64,000 nt of DNA from Clostridium novyi NT. GTDB lineage: Bacteria > Bacillota > Clostridia > Clostridiales > Clostridiaceae. The position numbers and the translations under genes are program-made. Numbering within the stretch: position 1 is the first letter of the stretch; every line of letters starts with the position of its first letter. This document shows positions 19,549-28,900 of the stretch, piece after piece. The notes beneath the pieces are model-generated. The model worked only from the letters and a program-made list of their open reading frames with translations. It ran no database searches and was not told where the DNA came from. The stretch covers positions 1,736,001-1,800,000 of the forward strand of contig NC_008593.1 in assembly GCF_000014125.1 (NCBI RefSeq), in the 5' to 3' direction.

Positions 19549-19695
19549 CTACAAATTTATTAATTTTAGTATATAATATCATATAATTATTAAAAATAAT
19601 ATATGTTTTATTGAGTTTTAATTAATTTTTTATCCCTTTATTTATTAAATTATTAAATTCATTAAGAAGAAAATTTTTATTTTTCTAAAAAGCAT

Positions 19696-19729
19696 AAAGA
19701 TTCTGCAAGTTATATATTACAGAATCTTT
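19696..19729 (-). terminator. hairpin after the KAS III-like gene
   Basis: AAAGATTCTG / CAGAATCTTT arms with a 14-base loop; the T tract on the minus side is interrupted, so moderate confidence. Confidence 0.6.
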
Positions 19730-19752
19730 TAATTTAATAGAATTACTTTATA

Positions 19753-20757
19753 TTACCATTTATAAAGCAATGCAGACATACTATATCCACCTGCTACAGA
19801 ACAAAAAATACATATGTCCCCTTCTTTAAATGGTCCTTCTTGTAATTTATCGTCTAAAGCCATTATAGGACTAGTTGGTCCAGTATATCCATATTTATTT
19901 GCTATAAAAATAGCTTTATCTAAATCAACATGTAACTTTCTCATTGTAGTCTCTAATTCTTCTCTTGAAAATTGAGACATGAAATAATGTTCAACATCTG
20001 TTGGTTTTAAGCCATTGTCTTTTAATAACTTTTTTATTAATATAGTCCAATTTTTTGAAAGAAAGTCTACAGAAAAAGGTTTCCATGACATTTTTCTTTC
20101 ATATTCACTTATTCCTTCTTTAGGAATATTTGATAATCCACATGCAGGAAATCTTATATTTTCATTGTAACTGTCATCTGTGAATGCTCTTGATCCTAAA
20201 AATCCACATTCTCTCTCTTCTTCTCTCGATTCAAGTATAATAGCTGAAGCCCCATCTCCAATTGTAGAATACACAACTATATCATCTTCTCGAGCAAACG
20301 GGCTTATAAGTAAAGACCCTACTACTAATACTCTTTTATAATTTTTATCAGTCTTTAAAAATTTAGTTCCTATATCTATTGCATGTAACATTCCTATACA
20401 ATCACAGTTAACATCGAAAACAGCCTTAGCTCTATGAGCATTTAATCTATTTCTAATTATAAGTGCACAACAAGGTGTTAAATATTCAGGAGTATCACTA
20501 GCAGATATTATCATATCTATATCCTCTGAAGATAAATTAGCTTTTTTTAAGGCTTCTTCTGCAGCTTTAACAGACATTGTTATGGCGTTTTCATTTTCTT
20601 CAGCTAAAGTTAACTTTTCTCTTCCAAGTTTATCCATAAGACCTTTTGCCTTATTTTCAATATCAAAATTTTTAAAATGTTCAACAAAATATTCATTTTT
20701 CAAAATTCTTTTTGGATGATAGCTTCCAACCCCTACTATATGTACGTTATTAAACAT
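19753..20757 (-). CDS. 3-oxoacyl-ACP synthase III-like protein with altered active site
   Basis: A 334-residue thiolase-fold protein of the KAS III family. The nucleophile Cys120 is present in FDVNCDCIGML. The usual histidine (HQAN) is replaced in HYFMSQFSREE, and the asparagine of the GNT motif is replaced by Tyr in NKYGYTGPTSP. Thus only one of the three FabH catalytic residues is kept. It stands apart from fab genes. It may be an acyltransferase or condensing enzyme of another kind, as for other KAS III relatives with changed triads, rather than the FabH of fatty acid synthesis. AGGAG precedes ATG. Confidence 0.8.
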   Translation of the reverse strand: MFNNVHIVGVGSYHPKRILKNEYFVEHFKNFDIENKAKGLMDKLGREKLTLAEENENAITMSVKAAEEALKKANLSSEDIDMIISASDTPEYLTPCCALIIRNRLNAHRAKAVFDVNCDCIGMLHAIDIGTKFLKTDKNYKRVLVVGSLLISPFAREDDIVVYSTIGDGASAIILESREEERECGFLGSRAFTDDSYNENIRFPACGLSNIPKEGISEYERKMSWKPFSVDFLSKNWTILIKKLLKDNGLKPTDVEHYFMSQFSREELETTMRKLHVDLDKAIFIANKYGYTGPTSPIMALDDKLQEGPFKEGDICIFCSVAGGYSMSALLYKW

Positions 20758-20890
20758 GTCTTCATCTCCTAATCAAATTAAATATAATTATTGTCACGAG
20801 TACAATGATTATATAAATAAAAATTTCCATGATTTATATATTATATATTTTTCTTATATATAATTCAACAATATTGGAATTATATAACAC

Positions 20891-23344
20891 CTACTTGTCT
20901 TCTTTCAATATTTCTTCAACCTTTTCTTTTAAATGATAGTGTATCTTTTTTGATTCTATTTTACTCATTGACTCAATGTAAATTTTAAATAAAGGTTCAC
21001 TACTATCTGGAAGAATAAGTATCCAATAGTCTTTATACTTGATTTTTATTCCCTCTACAATGTCCATAACATTACTCTTAGTTTTTTCAACTAATTTTCT
21101 CATTACTTCTGCTTTTTTATTCCAAGGACAATATATTTGTTTTTTATGATTATAATATTTAGGTAATACTTTTATAATCTTTGACAATTTTATTTTGTAT
21201 ATAGCCATTAAATTTAGTGTGAAAATTATTGTTGCCATGGCATCTAATGTAAGTAAATATTCATTTATTACTTCTAATATAGAAAGATCTTTTTCATTAT
21301 TAATATATGCATTTAATATTTCTCCTCTATCAATCTTTGTTGTTATAAATTTAACTCCAAACATTTGTGCAATTTCACCCATAGCATTAGATGATTTTAT
21401 AGGTACAACTAGAGTTTTGAATTTACCCATTTTTAACATAACAAAAGATTTCAAAATCTTGTATCTTTCATCTTTTATAACATTTCCTTTTTCATCAATT
21501 ATTATAGCATTTTCTCCCTGGTCATCTATATAAACACCCATATCAAGTGCATTTTTAAGTACAAACTTCTTCATTTCCTGCAAATCATATTTTTTATTAT
21601 ATATAATAGTTTTTACATGAATTTTTTCTGATATTTTTTTTATTATATTTATAATATTTTTATTTCTACAGCTAATTATTATACTATAGTTTTGCTTTGC
21701 TATATTTTCTACGTCTAATCTATCTAGTATATTAATTATATAGTTACTGTATATTTGTTCTTCACAATACTTTACTTTTTTTATTTTATAAGCAGTTACT
21801 CTTCTAAAATTTTCTCTATTAAAATTGCTCTCTATTTTTCTCTTTAGATTTTTATTAATTTCTAACCCTCTTTTGTCTAAAAAGATTATACTTACCTTTT
21901 CTGGATTATCTTTATCTATATTTATTTTTATGGCTCCATCGGCTTTTAAATCAACAACCGCATGTCTTATAATATTGTTTGGCATAACATTTAAATCATA
22001 TACTTTTACTCCCATTGATAAAAGCCCTGTAATTACAGAATATTTAAACATATTAGAGGAAGCAGTATTATCATTACAACCAACAACTATTTTTTTATTT
22101 TTACTTAGAACAGATGCAGCAATTGATGATAGCTTGGACACAAGTTCAGGCGTTATATCAACATTTATTATTCCAGTTACACCATTCCTATTAAAAATAG
22201 TTTTTGAATATTTATTACCCCACTTATAGTTAGAACTTAATATGGAACCTGGATTTATTAATTTGTTTGGCCATATTTTTACCCTAGGCTTTACTATAAC
22301 CTTATCTTCTATTAATGTATTGTCTCCTACTACTGCATTTTCAAATATAGATGTTTTATATTTTACTTTTACATTCTTCCCCAACATGCCACCCCTTATT
22401 TGACATCCATTTCCTATATAACAATTAGTAAAAGTTATACTTCTTTTTATAGTAGCATTAGAACATACTATGTTATTACTTCCTAAGATAGTGTTAGGAC
22501 CTACTTCAGCATAAGAATGTATACTTGTATTATCTCCTATAAATACTGGTGGTATTATTTTTGCTTTAGGACTGATTTCACAATTACGCCCAATCCATAT
22601 GTTTTGTTCCCTTTCCTTGCCATCTAATTTTACTTTTATAATGCCATTTAACAAATCTAAATTACATTTATGATATTCATTAAAGTCTCCTATATCACAC
22701 CAATATTCACTTATGGTATAGGAAAATATTCTTTTATTTTTTATTAATAAAAGAGGAAATAAATCTTTACTAAAATCAAATTGTTTATTTTTATCATAAT
22801 ATTTTAATACATCTGGCTCTAACACGTATACCCCTGTATTAACTTTATCACTGAACACTTCACTCCAGCCAGGCTTTTCTAAAAACTTTATAATTCTTCC
22901 TTCATTATCAGTAATAACAACTCCATATTCTAAAGGGGTATTAACCTTTTTAGTAACAATTGTTACCTGTGCATTTTTACTTTTATGATACTTTACTACT
23001 TTTCTTAAATCTAAATTGATAAGTGCATCTCCACTGATTACAATAAAAGTATCATCGAGAAATTCCTCTGCATTTTTTACACTTCCTCCAGTTCCAAGAG
23101 GCATATCTTCTATAAAATATTTTATATTGACTCCAAATCTACTTCCATCTTGAAAATAGCTCATTATTTCATCTGCTAAATATTGAAGAGTTATAGCTAT
23201 ATCCTTAATTCCACTGTTCTTTAATAGCTCTATTATATATTGTATAGCAGGTTTATTTACAATTGGCATCATAGGTTTTGGTATATTACAAGTTAGAGGT
23301 CTTAATCTATTTCCTAGCCCTCCAGCCATAATTACTGCTTTCAT
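20891..23344 (-). CDS. sugar-phosphate nucleotidyltransferase fused to degenerate phosphomannomutase domain
   Basis: An 817-residue protein in three parts. Residues 1-235 are a nucleotidyltransferase ([26 protein letters not shown]). Residues 245-375 are left-handed beta-helix hexapeptide repeats ([20 protein letters not shown]). Residues 380-817 have the phosphomannomutase fold, but the phosphoserine loop TASHNP is INIDKDNP, the metal loop DGDADR is DDQGEN and the phosphate loop SGTEP is DSSEP. The last domain is therefore probably inactive or regulatory. The first part likely makes an NDP-sugar. It lies 11 bases upstream-coupled with a GT4 glycosyltransferase, which precedes it in the transcript, suggesting a glucan or envelope glycan pathway. 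Confidence 0.88.
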   Translation of the reverse strand: MKAVIMAGGLGNRLRPLTCNIPKPMMPIVNKPAIQYIIELLKNSGIKDIAITLQYLADEIMSYFQDGSRFGVNIKYFIEDMPLGTGGSVKNAEEFLDDTFIVISGDALINLDLRKVVKYHKSKNAQVTIVTKKVNTPLEYGVVITDNEGRIIKFLEKPGWSEVFSDKVNTGVYVLEPDVLKYYDKNKQFDFSKDLFPLLLIKNKRIFSYTISEYWCDIGDFNEYHKCNLDLLNGIIKVKLDGKEREQNIWIGRNCEISPKAKIIPPVFIGDNTSIHSYAEVGPNTILGSNNIVCSNATIKRSITFTNCYIGNGCQIRGGMLGKNVKVKYKTSIFENAVVGDNTLIEDKVIVKPRVKIWPNKLINPGSILSSNYKWGNKYSKTIFNRNGVTGIINVDITPELVSKLSSIAASVLSKNKKIVVGCNDNTASSNMFKYSVITGLLSMGVKVYDLNVMPNNIIRHAVVDLKADGAIKINIDKDNPEKVSIIFLDKRGLEINKNLKRKIESNFNRENFRRVTAYKIKKVKYCEEQIYSNYIINILDRLDVENIAKQNYSIIISCRNKNIINIIKKISEKIHVKTIIYNKKYDLQEMKKFVLKNALDMGVYIDDQGENAIIIDEKGNVIKDERYKILKSFVMLKMGKFKTLVVPIKSSNAMGEIAQMFGVKFITTKIDRGEILNAYINNEKDLSILEVINEYLLTLDAMATIIFTLNLMAIYKIKLSKIIKVLPKYYNHKKQIYCPWNKKAEVMRKLVEKTKSNVMDIVEGIKIKYKDYWILILPDSSEPLFKIYIESMSKIESKKIHYHLKEKVEEILKEDK

Positions 23345-23355
23345 AAGCTCACCTC

Positions 23356-24561
23356 TTATAATACTTTTTTATTTTCCCATTCTGTTCCTTTCACCTCATC
23401 TAAAATAGACTGGTACATATTAACTGTAGTCAATGCAATATTTATCCAAGAATAATTTTCAACAACACTGCTAAATCCTTTTTCTCTTAGCTTCTCTGCA
23501 AGTCTATTATCACTTAAAACCTCTAGTATATTATCTTTTAAACTAGAAGATGAGCCACATATAAATTTCATGCCATTTACTTTATGATTTATTATTTCTG
23601 AAAATCCACCAATATCAGATACAATTACAGGACATTTTGCAGCCATAGCCTCTAGTGCAACTATTCCAAAAGGTTCATATAAGGATGGAAAAACCGCAAT
23701 ATCAGCTACACTATATAATTTCTTTTTCTCATTATCGCTTATATATCCCGTGAAAATTACCTTGTTAGAATGTCCACTATTTTTTACTTTTTCCTTTAGT
23801 TCCTCTGTCATAGGTCCCATGCCACATATAATAAATTTTGTATTTTTATGTTCTTTGATTATATCTGGAATAGCATCTACAAGAAGTTGGATTCCTTTTT
23901 CAAACACATGCCTTCCAACATATAAAATAATTTTTTCATCTTTATTTGCATATTTTCTCTTAAAGTTCTCTTTATTAAAACTTCTTTGAAATTCATTTAC
24001 TTCAACTCCATTAGGTATCACCCATATTTTTTCTAATGGTGCTGAAAATAATCTACTTATCTCATCTCTCATATAGTTACTACAGGCAACTGTTTTCCAT
24101 GATTCATAAACTATACTCCATTCTACAGATGATATATAGCTTTGCATTTCAGTTCTTATTCCATTATTTCTTCCATACTCTGTAGCATGTATTGTAGACA
24201 CAACTGGAATATTGTACGCCCACTTTAATGTCTTTGTACTATAAGCTGAAAGCCAATCATGAGCATGTATTATGTCCACTTTTCCAATTTCTCTTATAAG
24301 TCTTATAGCTTCTTCTATCATTGCAAAATTAAGTTGCATAACCCACTTTACAAAATCATTTGTCTTAAATTTATACGGCTCAATTCTATGAACAAAAACA
24401 CCATTTTTCTTTTCTTTGATTGGCGCTGTTCCTTCTTGACAAGTAATTACATGAACCTCATGTCCTATCCTTGCTAAATTTTTAGATAAATGATATACAT
24501 GATTCGATAGTCCCCCTACATTTTTAGGAGGATACTCCCAAGATAGCATTAATATTTTCAT
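23356..24561 (-). CDS. GT4 glycosyltransferase (glycogen-synthase-like)
   Basis: A 401-residue GT-B enzyme. The N-terminal domain starts [20 protein letters not shown], and the C-terminal donor site includes [18 protein letters not shown] [12 protein letters not shown] and [16 protein letters not shown] (the EX7E motif). The opening resembles bacterial and archaeal starch/glycogen synthases and related GT4 enzymes. The ATG at 24561, 9 bases after AGGAG, is chosen over an upstream reading. It is the first gene of a two-gene unit with the nucleotidyltransferase, which may supply its sugar donor. Confidence 0.9.
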   Translation of the reverse strand: MKILMLSWEYPPKNVGGLSNHVYHLSKNLARIGHEVHVITCQEGTAPIKEKKNGVFVHRIEPYKFKTNDFVKWVMQLNFAMIEEAIRLIREIGKVDIIHAHDWLSAYSTKTLKWAYNIPVVSTIHATEYGRNNGIRTEMQSYISSVEWSIVYESWKTVACSNYMRDEISRLFSAPLEKIWVIPNGVEVNEFQRSFNKENFKRKYANKDEKIILYVGRHVFEKGIQLLVDAIPDIIKEHKNTKFIICGMGPMTEELKEKVKNSGHSNKVIFTGYISDNEKKKLYSVADIAVFPSLYEPFGIVALEAMAAKCPVIVSDIGGFSEIINHKVNGMKFICGSSSSLKDNILEVLSDNRLAEKLREKGFSSVVENYSWINIALTTVNMYQSILDEVKGTEWENKKVL

Positions 24562-24650
24562 ATTTGTACGCTCCTTTAAATCCATATCCAATATCTTAAT
24601 TATACTTTAGATAAATTTATTTTCAACCAAATTATGTAAAATCATATAAT

Positions 24651-24690
24651 AAAAGACTTCTCATAAATTTATATTTATAAGAAGTCTTTT
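24651..24690. terminator. terminator after the SPFH gene
   Basis: AAAAGACTTCT...AGAAGTCTTTT arms of up to 18 bases with one bulge; lies between the SPFH stop and the glycosyltransferase promoter region. Confidence 0.85.
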
Positions 24691-24708
24691 ATCTAACTTT
24701 TATTCTTA

Positions 24709-25656
24709 TTATTCTTTATTTTTTTTATTTTTACTTAATAAATCCCCTATAGCAGCTATACTTCCTAAAGATGATAATGTTTCATTAGGTAATATAAGCT
24801 TATTAGCTGGACTACTTGCCATTTCCTTTAGCGCCTCTACTTGTTTTAGTGCTATTACAGTTTCATTTGTTCCAGATTCTATTATAGCTTTATTTACTTG
24901 TTGTATAGCATCAGCTTCTGCCTTAGCAACAATTTCAATTGCCTTAGCTTTACCTTCAGCTTCTAAAAGTTGAGATTCTCTTAATCCTTCTGCGTGTCTT
25001 ATATTAGCTTCTTTTTCAGCTTCTGCTTGAAGTATCTTTGATCTCTTTTCACCTTCTGCTCTTTCAATTTCACTTTGTCTTAAACCTTCTGCTTGTAATA
25101 TTACAGCTCTTTTGTCTCTTTCTGCTTTCATTTGTTTTTCCATTGCTGCTTGAATTTCATTAGGTGGAATTATGTTTTTAATTTCAACTGATAAAATTTT
25201 TATTCCATAAGCATCTGTTATTTCATCAATTATTTCAAGTAATTTTGAGTTTATTCTATCTCTACCTGATAAAACTTCATCTAAAGACATTTCACCAACA
25301 ATATTTCTCATGTTTGTAATAGTTGAATAAACTATACCTGATTTATAATCTTCTATATTGTAAACAGCATCCTTTGAGTTTAAGACCTTATAGAATATAA
25401 CATTGTCTATAGATATTTTAACATTATCCTTTGTAATAACATTTTGAGGTTGGATATCTAATATTTGTTGCTTTGTAGATATTTTACGTCTTACAAAATC
25501 AACAAACGGAATTATAAAATGCCAACCTGGTTCAAGAGTTCTGTGATATTGACCAAATCTTTCAACTACATATAAGTAACCTGTATTAACTATTTTAATT
25601 GAGGTAACTATTGCAGCTAATACTATCACAAGTAAAATTATAAATACTATGAACAT
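24709..25656 (-). CDS. SPFH/Band 7 stomatin-like membrane protein
   Basis: A 315-residue protein with an N-terminal membrane anchor (2-24), an SPFH domain (about 25-190; GYLYVVERFGQYHRTLEPGW, MRNIVGEMSLDEVLSGRD) and an alanine/glutamate-rich coiled coil (about 190-260). It scaffolds membrane microdomains. An NfeD protein is encoded just upstream, the usual stomatin/NfeD pairing. RBS AAAGGGG precedes ATG. Confidence 0.92.
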   Translation of the reverse strand: MFIVFIILLVIVLAAIVTSIKIVNTGYLYVVERFGQYHRTLEPGWHFIIPFVDFVRRKISTKQQILDIQPQNVITKDNVKISIDNVIFYKVLNSKDAVYNIEDYKSGIVYSTITNMRNIVGEMSLDEVLSGRDRINSKLLEIIDEITDAYGIKILSVEIKNIIPPNEIQAAMEKQMKAERDKRAVILQAEGLRQSEIERAEGEKRSKILQAEAEKEANIRHAEGLRESQLLEAEGKAKAIEIVAKAEADAIQQVNKAIIESGTNETVIALKQVEALKEMASSPANKLILPNETLSSLGSIAAIGDLLSKNKKNKE

Positions 25657-25692
25657 ATATTTTTCCCCTTTCCTTATATCTTTTATATTTTA

Positions 25693-26118
25693 TTAAATTT
25701 TCTTTATTAAAAGCTTATTTCCTTCTATACCTACTATTTTTACCGTGCTTCCCTTTTCTATTTTCCCCTGAACACTTTTTACAGTCCAGTATATTCCATT
25801 ATACTTTATAATGGCTTTACTTTCTACATCTCTTTTTATAATAAATTCATCCCCAATATATTCTTCTTCCATAGTAGAAGTTGTAGGAACTGTCTTTTTT
25901 ATAGTTCTTTTTATTATAGGATAACATATAACCATAAGTACAATACTAGTTATAATAAACGTTATAATTTGAATAGTAAATGAAAAATTCATTAGACTTA
26001 AAATACTAGCGATAACACCTCCAATAGTAAACCATACAAATAAAAAGCTACTAGTAGAAATATCTATTATCAAAGATAGTATAGCTATTATTATCCAAAG
26101 TATTATTTGAAATCTCAT
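25693..26118 (-). CDS. NfeD family protein
   Basis: A 141-residue protein with three or four membrane helices (5-85) and a C-terminal OB-fold domain (about 92-141, KAIIKYNGIYWTVKS...KGSTVKIVGIEGNKL). It is the short NfeD form without the protease domain, and partners the stomatin-like gene 36 bases downstream. Confidence 0.9.
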   Translation of the reverse strand: MRFQIILWIIIAILSLIIDISTSSFLFVWFTIGGVIASILSLMNFSFTIQIITFIITSIVLMVICYPIIKRTIKKTVPTTSTMEEEYIGDEFIIKRDVESKAIIKYNGIYWTVKSVQGKIEKGSTVKIVGIEGNKLLIKKI

Positions 26119-26230
26119 AATCCGCCCCCTAACTTTTACATTATTATTAATACTTATTATATAGTAACATTAAAAATAAATCATTAAATATTCTTTATAC
26201 TTTCTTTATAACTTCTTTCTAATTAATTAA

Positions 26231-26258
26231 TTGACAGATAAGTCTTTAAGGGTATAAA
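26231..26258 (+). promoter_or_regulatory. promoter of nadE
   Basis: TTGACA, 16 bases, TATAAA, about 80 bases before the NAD synthetase gene, in the divergent space with the NfeD gene. Confidence 0.7.
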
Positions 26259-26340
26259 GTTTAATAAGAAACTTTAATAATTATAAATAAACGAAAAAAT
26301 TATTACTATTATATAAATTAAAATATGGAGTGTGAGTTAT

Positions 26341-28254
26341 ATGAACTTTATTAGAGTTGCATCTGCATGTCCTGTAGTCAATGTTGGAGATATAAAATTT
26401 AACGTTGAAAATATAAAGAACTGTATAGATTTAGCTTTAAAAGAAAATTCTAAACTAGTTATTTTACCTGAGCTTTCTATAACAGCTTATACTTGTGCAG
26501 ATTTATTTTTAAATCAAACATTAATTGAAAAATCTATGGAGGGAATTAAGGATATCTGTGATTTTTCTTTAGATAAAGATATTTTAATAGCTGTTGGGGC
26601 ACCACTACTATTTAATTACTCTCTATATAATTGTGCATACATAATTTATAATGGAAAAATTCTTGGAATTGTACCTAAGAATTATTTACCTAACTACTCT
26701 GAATTCTATGAAAAACGTTGGTTTACAGAAGGTCACGACATAATTTCCGAAAAAGTTAATTTACCATTTCAAAATGATGTACCTTTTGGAATAAATCTTT
26801 TATTTACTAGTGGCAACTTTAAATTTGGATTTGAAATATGCGAAGACCTTTGGACAGTTATTCCTCCTAGTTCTTATCTTGCTTTAATGGGCGCTAACAT
26901 AATAGGAAACCTTTCTGCATCAAATGAATTGGTTTCAAAAGCTGACTATAGAAAATTTGTAGTATCTTCTCAAAGTGCTAGATGTATGTCATCTTATGTT
27001 TATGCATCTTCTGGGGTTTTTGAATCTACTACTGATGTAGTCTTTAGTGGTCACTTAATGATTGCAGAAAATGGAAGAATTCTAAAATCAAATAATAGAT
27101 TCCAAAGAGAAAATGAAGTTATAACTTCAATAATAGATGTTGATAAAATAAATAACATGCGTATGAAAAATCTAAGCTTTAGAGATAGCAAAAGAGCATG
27201 TCACATTAAGCCTTTAGAAATCTCATTTAACTTTAAAGATACTAACATATGTAACTTTGATAGAAAAATAAATAAACATCCTTTTGTACCATCAAATGAA
27301 CATGAAAGAGAAGTACGTTCAAAAGAAATATTTAATATACAATCAGCTGGTCTTGCTAAACGTTTAAATCATACTGGTCTTAAAAAAGTTATAGTTGGCA
27401 TCTCAGGTGGACTTGACTCTACCCTTGCATTGCTTGTAGCCGTTAATACTTTTGACTTATTAAAACTACCAAGGAAAAATATAATTACTATAACTATGCC
27501 AGGTTTCGGAACTACTGATAGAACATATAATAATGCAGTTGACTTATGTAAAAAGCTTGGAACTGACTTTAGAGAAATCAATATAGTTGATTCTTGTCTT
27601 CAACACTTTAAGGATATAGGTCATCCAGCAGAAATTCATGATGTAACATACGAAAATGTTCAAGCAAGAGAAAGAACTCAAATTCTTATGGACCTTGCAA
27701 ATAAAGAAGCTGCTCTTTTAGTAGGTACAGGTGATTTATCTGAAATTGCTTTAGGTTGGGCAACTTATAATGGAGATCATATGTCTATGTACTCTGTAAA
27801 CTGCTCTATTCCTAAGACTTTAGTTAGATACCTAGTTAAGTTCTCAGCTGAACATAACTCTGAAAAAGATATTTCAGATATATTAATTGATATACTAGAT
27901 ACACCAGTAAGTCCTGAACTTTTACCTAAAGATAAAGATGGAAAAATAGCTCAAAAGACTGAAGATATAGTGGGACCTTATGAATTACACGATTTCTTCT
28001 TATACTACTTCATGAGACAAAACGCCACTTTTGAAAAAATACTATACCTTGCAAAAGAAGCATTTAAAGATGATTATGATGAAGAAACTATTAAAAAATG
28101 GCTTGATAAATTCATGAGAAGATTCTTTACACAACAATTTAAACGTTCCGCAATTCCAGACGGTCCAAAGGTTGGTACTATAAGTCTTTCTCCAAGAGGA
28201 GATTTAAAAATGCCATCAGATGCTAGTTATAACATTTGGGTTGATAACAAATAA
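26341..28254 (+). CDS. nadE: NAD+ synthetase, glutamine-hydrolysing
   Basis: A 637-residue two-domain enzyme. The N-terminal nitrilase-type glutaminase shows its triad in LPELSIT (Glu), VPKNYLPNYSEF (Lys) and FGFEICEDLW (Cys). The C-terminal synthetase has the PP-loop VGISGGLDSTLAL. It amidates deamido-NAD to NAD using ammonia from glutamine, completing the nadABC pathway encoded at 8.6-11.6 kb. ATG at 26341 is used, 10 bases after GGAG; a GTG at 26332 is too close to it. Confidence 0.95.
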   Translation: MNFIRVASACPVVNVGDIKFNVENIKNCIDLALKENSKLVILPELSITAYTCADLFLNQTLIEKSMEGIKDICDFSLDKDILIAVGAPLLFNYSLYNCAYIIYNGKILGIVPKNYLPNYSEFYEKRWFTEGHDIISEKVNLPFQNDVPFGINLLFTSGNFKFGFEICEDLWTVIPPSSYLALMGANIIGNLSASNELVSKADYRKFVVSSQSARCMSSYVYASSGVFESTTDVVFSGHLMIAENGRILKSNNRFQRENEVITSIIDVDKINNMRMKNLSFRDSKRACHIKPLEISFNFKDTNICNFDRKINKHPFVPSNEHEREVRSKEIFNIQSAGLAKRLNHTGLKKVIVGISGGLDSTLALLVAVNTFDLLKLPRKNIITITMPGFGTTDRTYNNAVDLCKKLGTDFREINIVDSCLQHFKDIGHPAEIHDVTYENVQARERTQILMDLANKEAALLVGTGDLSEIALGWATYNGDHMSMYSVNCSIPKTLVRYLVKFSAEHNSEKDISDILIDILDTPVSPELLPKDKDGKIAQKTEDIVGPYELHDFFLYYFMRQNATFEKILYLAKEAFKDDYDEETIKKWLDKFMRRFFTQQFKRSAIPDGPKVGTISLSPRGDLKMPSDASYNIWVDNK

Positions 28255-28273
28255 AAATAAGGAACTAGTTTTT

Positions 28274-28306
28274 AGGTACCAGATAAAATCTTTATCTGGT
28301 ACCTTT
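28274..28306 (+). terminator. terminator after nadE
   Basis: AGGTACCAGATAAA / TTTATCTGGTACCT, perfect 14 bp, loop of 3, then TTTTT. Confidence 0.92.
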
Positions 28307-28319
28307 TTTCTAATCCCTT

Positions 28320-28742
28320 TTATTTATAAATATCAACAACAAGTCCTGTAATATCATCTATTGTACTCGCTATACTTAAATTATCTTTTTCTTCACTTAA
28401 AAGAAGTTGTGTTAGTTCCTCTAATTTTTCATCTATAGTATCTACAGTGATAAAATATTGAGTTTGCCAAAAACTTATATCCTTTTTAACTCCGTACATG
28501 TAACTTAATACCGATTCTAAATATTCTCTTATCATTCTCTTATAAGCTGCAACATCACCATAACACTTAGTAATTGCAAGTCTATTACCCTTTTTCCTTA
28601 TATCATCTAGCATCTTTTTTAATTGCTCTTGTGATTTTCTTTGATGAGCAAAACTAAAACTTTGAGAAAACCCTTTTCTATTAGCTACTTTTTTGCTTTC
28701 CGTATTAATTTGCGTACTTCTACCCACTCTAGATATTTCCAT
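28320..28742 (-). CDS. YaaR family protein (DUF327)
   Basis: A 140-residue protein of the YaaR family, MEISRVGRSTQ at the start, then SFAHQRKSQEQLKKMLDDIRK and LESVLSYMYGVKK typical of DUF327. It is cytoplasmic and mostly helical with unknown function; Bacillus YaaR lies near tmk and holB, which are not here. The ATG at 28742 follows GGTGG by 8 bases. Confidence 0.85.
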   Translation of the reverse strand: MEISRVGRSTQINTESKKVANRKGFSQSFSFAHQRKSQEQLKKMLDDIRKKGNRLAITKCYGDVAAYKRMIREYLESVLSYMYGVKKDISFWQTQYFITVDTIDEKLEELTQLLLSEEKDNLSIASTIDDITGLVVDIYK

Positions 28743-28900
28743 TAATTTCACCACCATATGTATTATTTATCAATATTTATATTATACAGTAAATTTATAT
28801 CAAAACAACTACTACAGCTTTAAACAAATAATATTATGCTTTATAAAGAATAATATAATTATAAACAATGTAAAATACTATAATGGAGGTGAATAAATTC

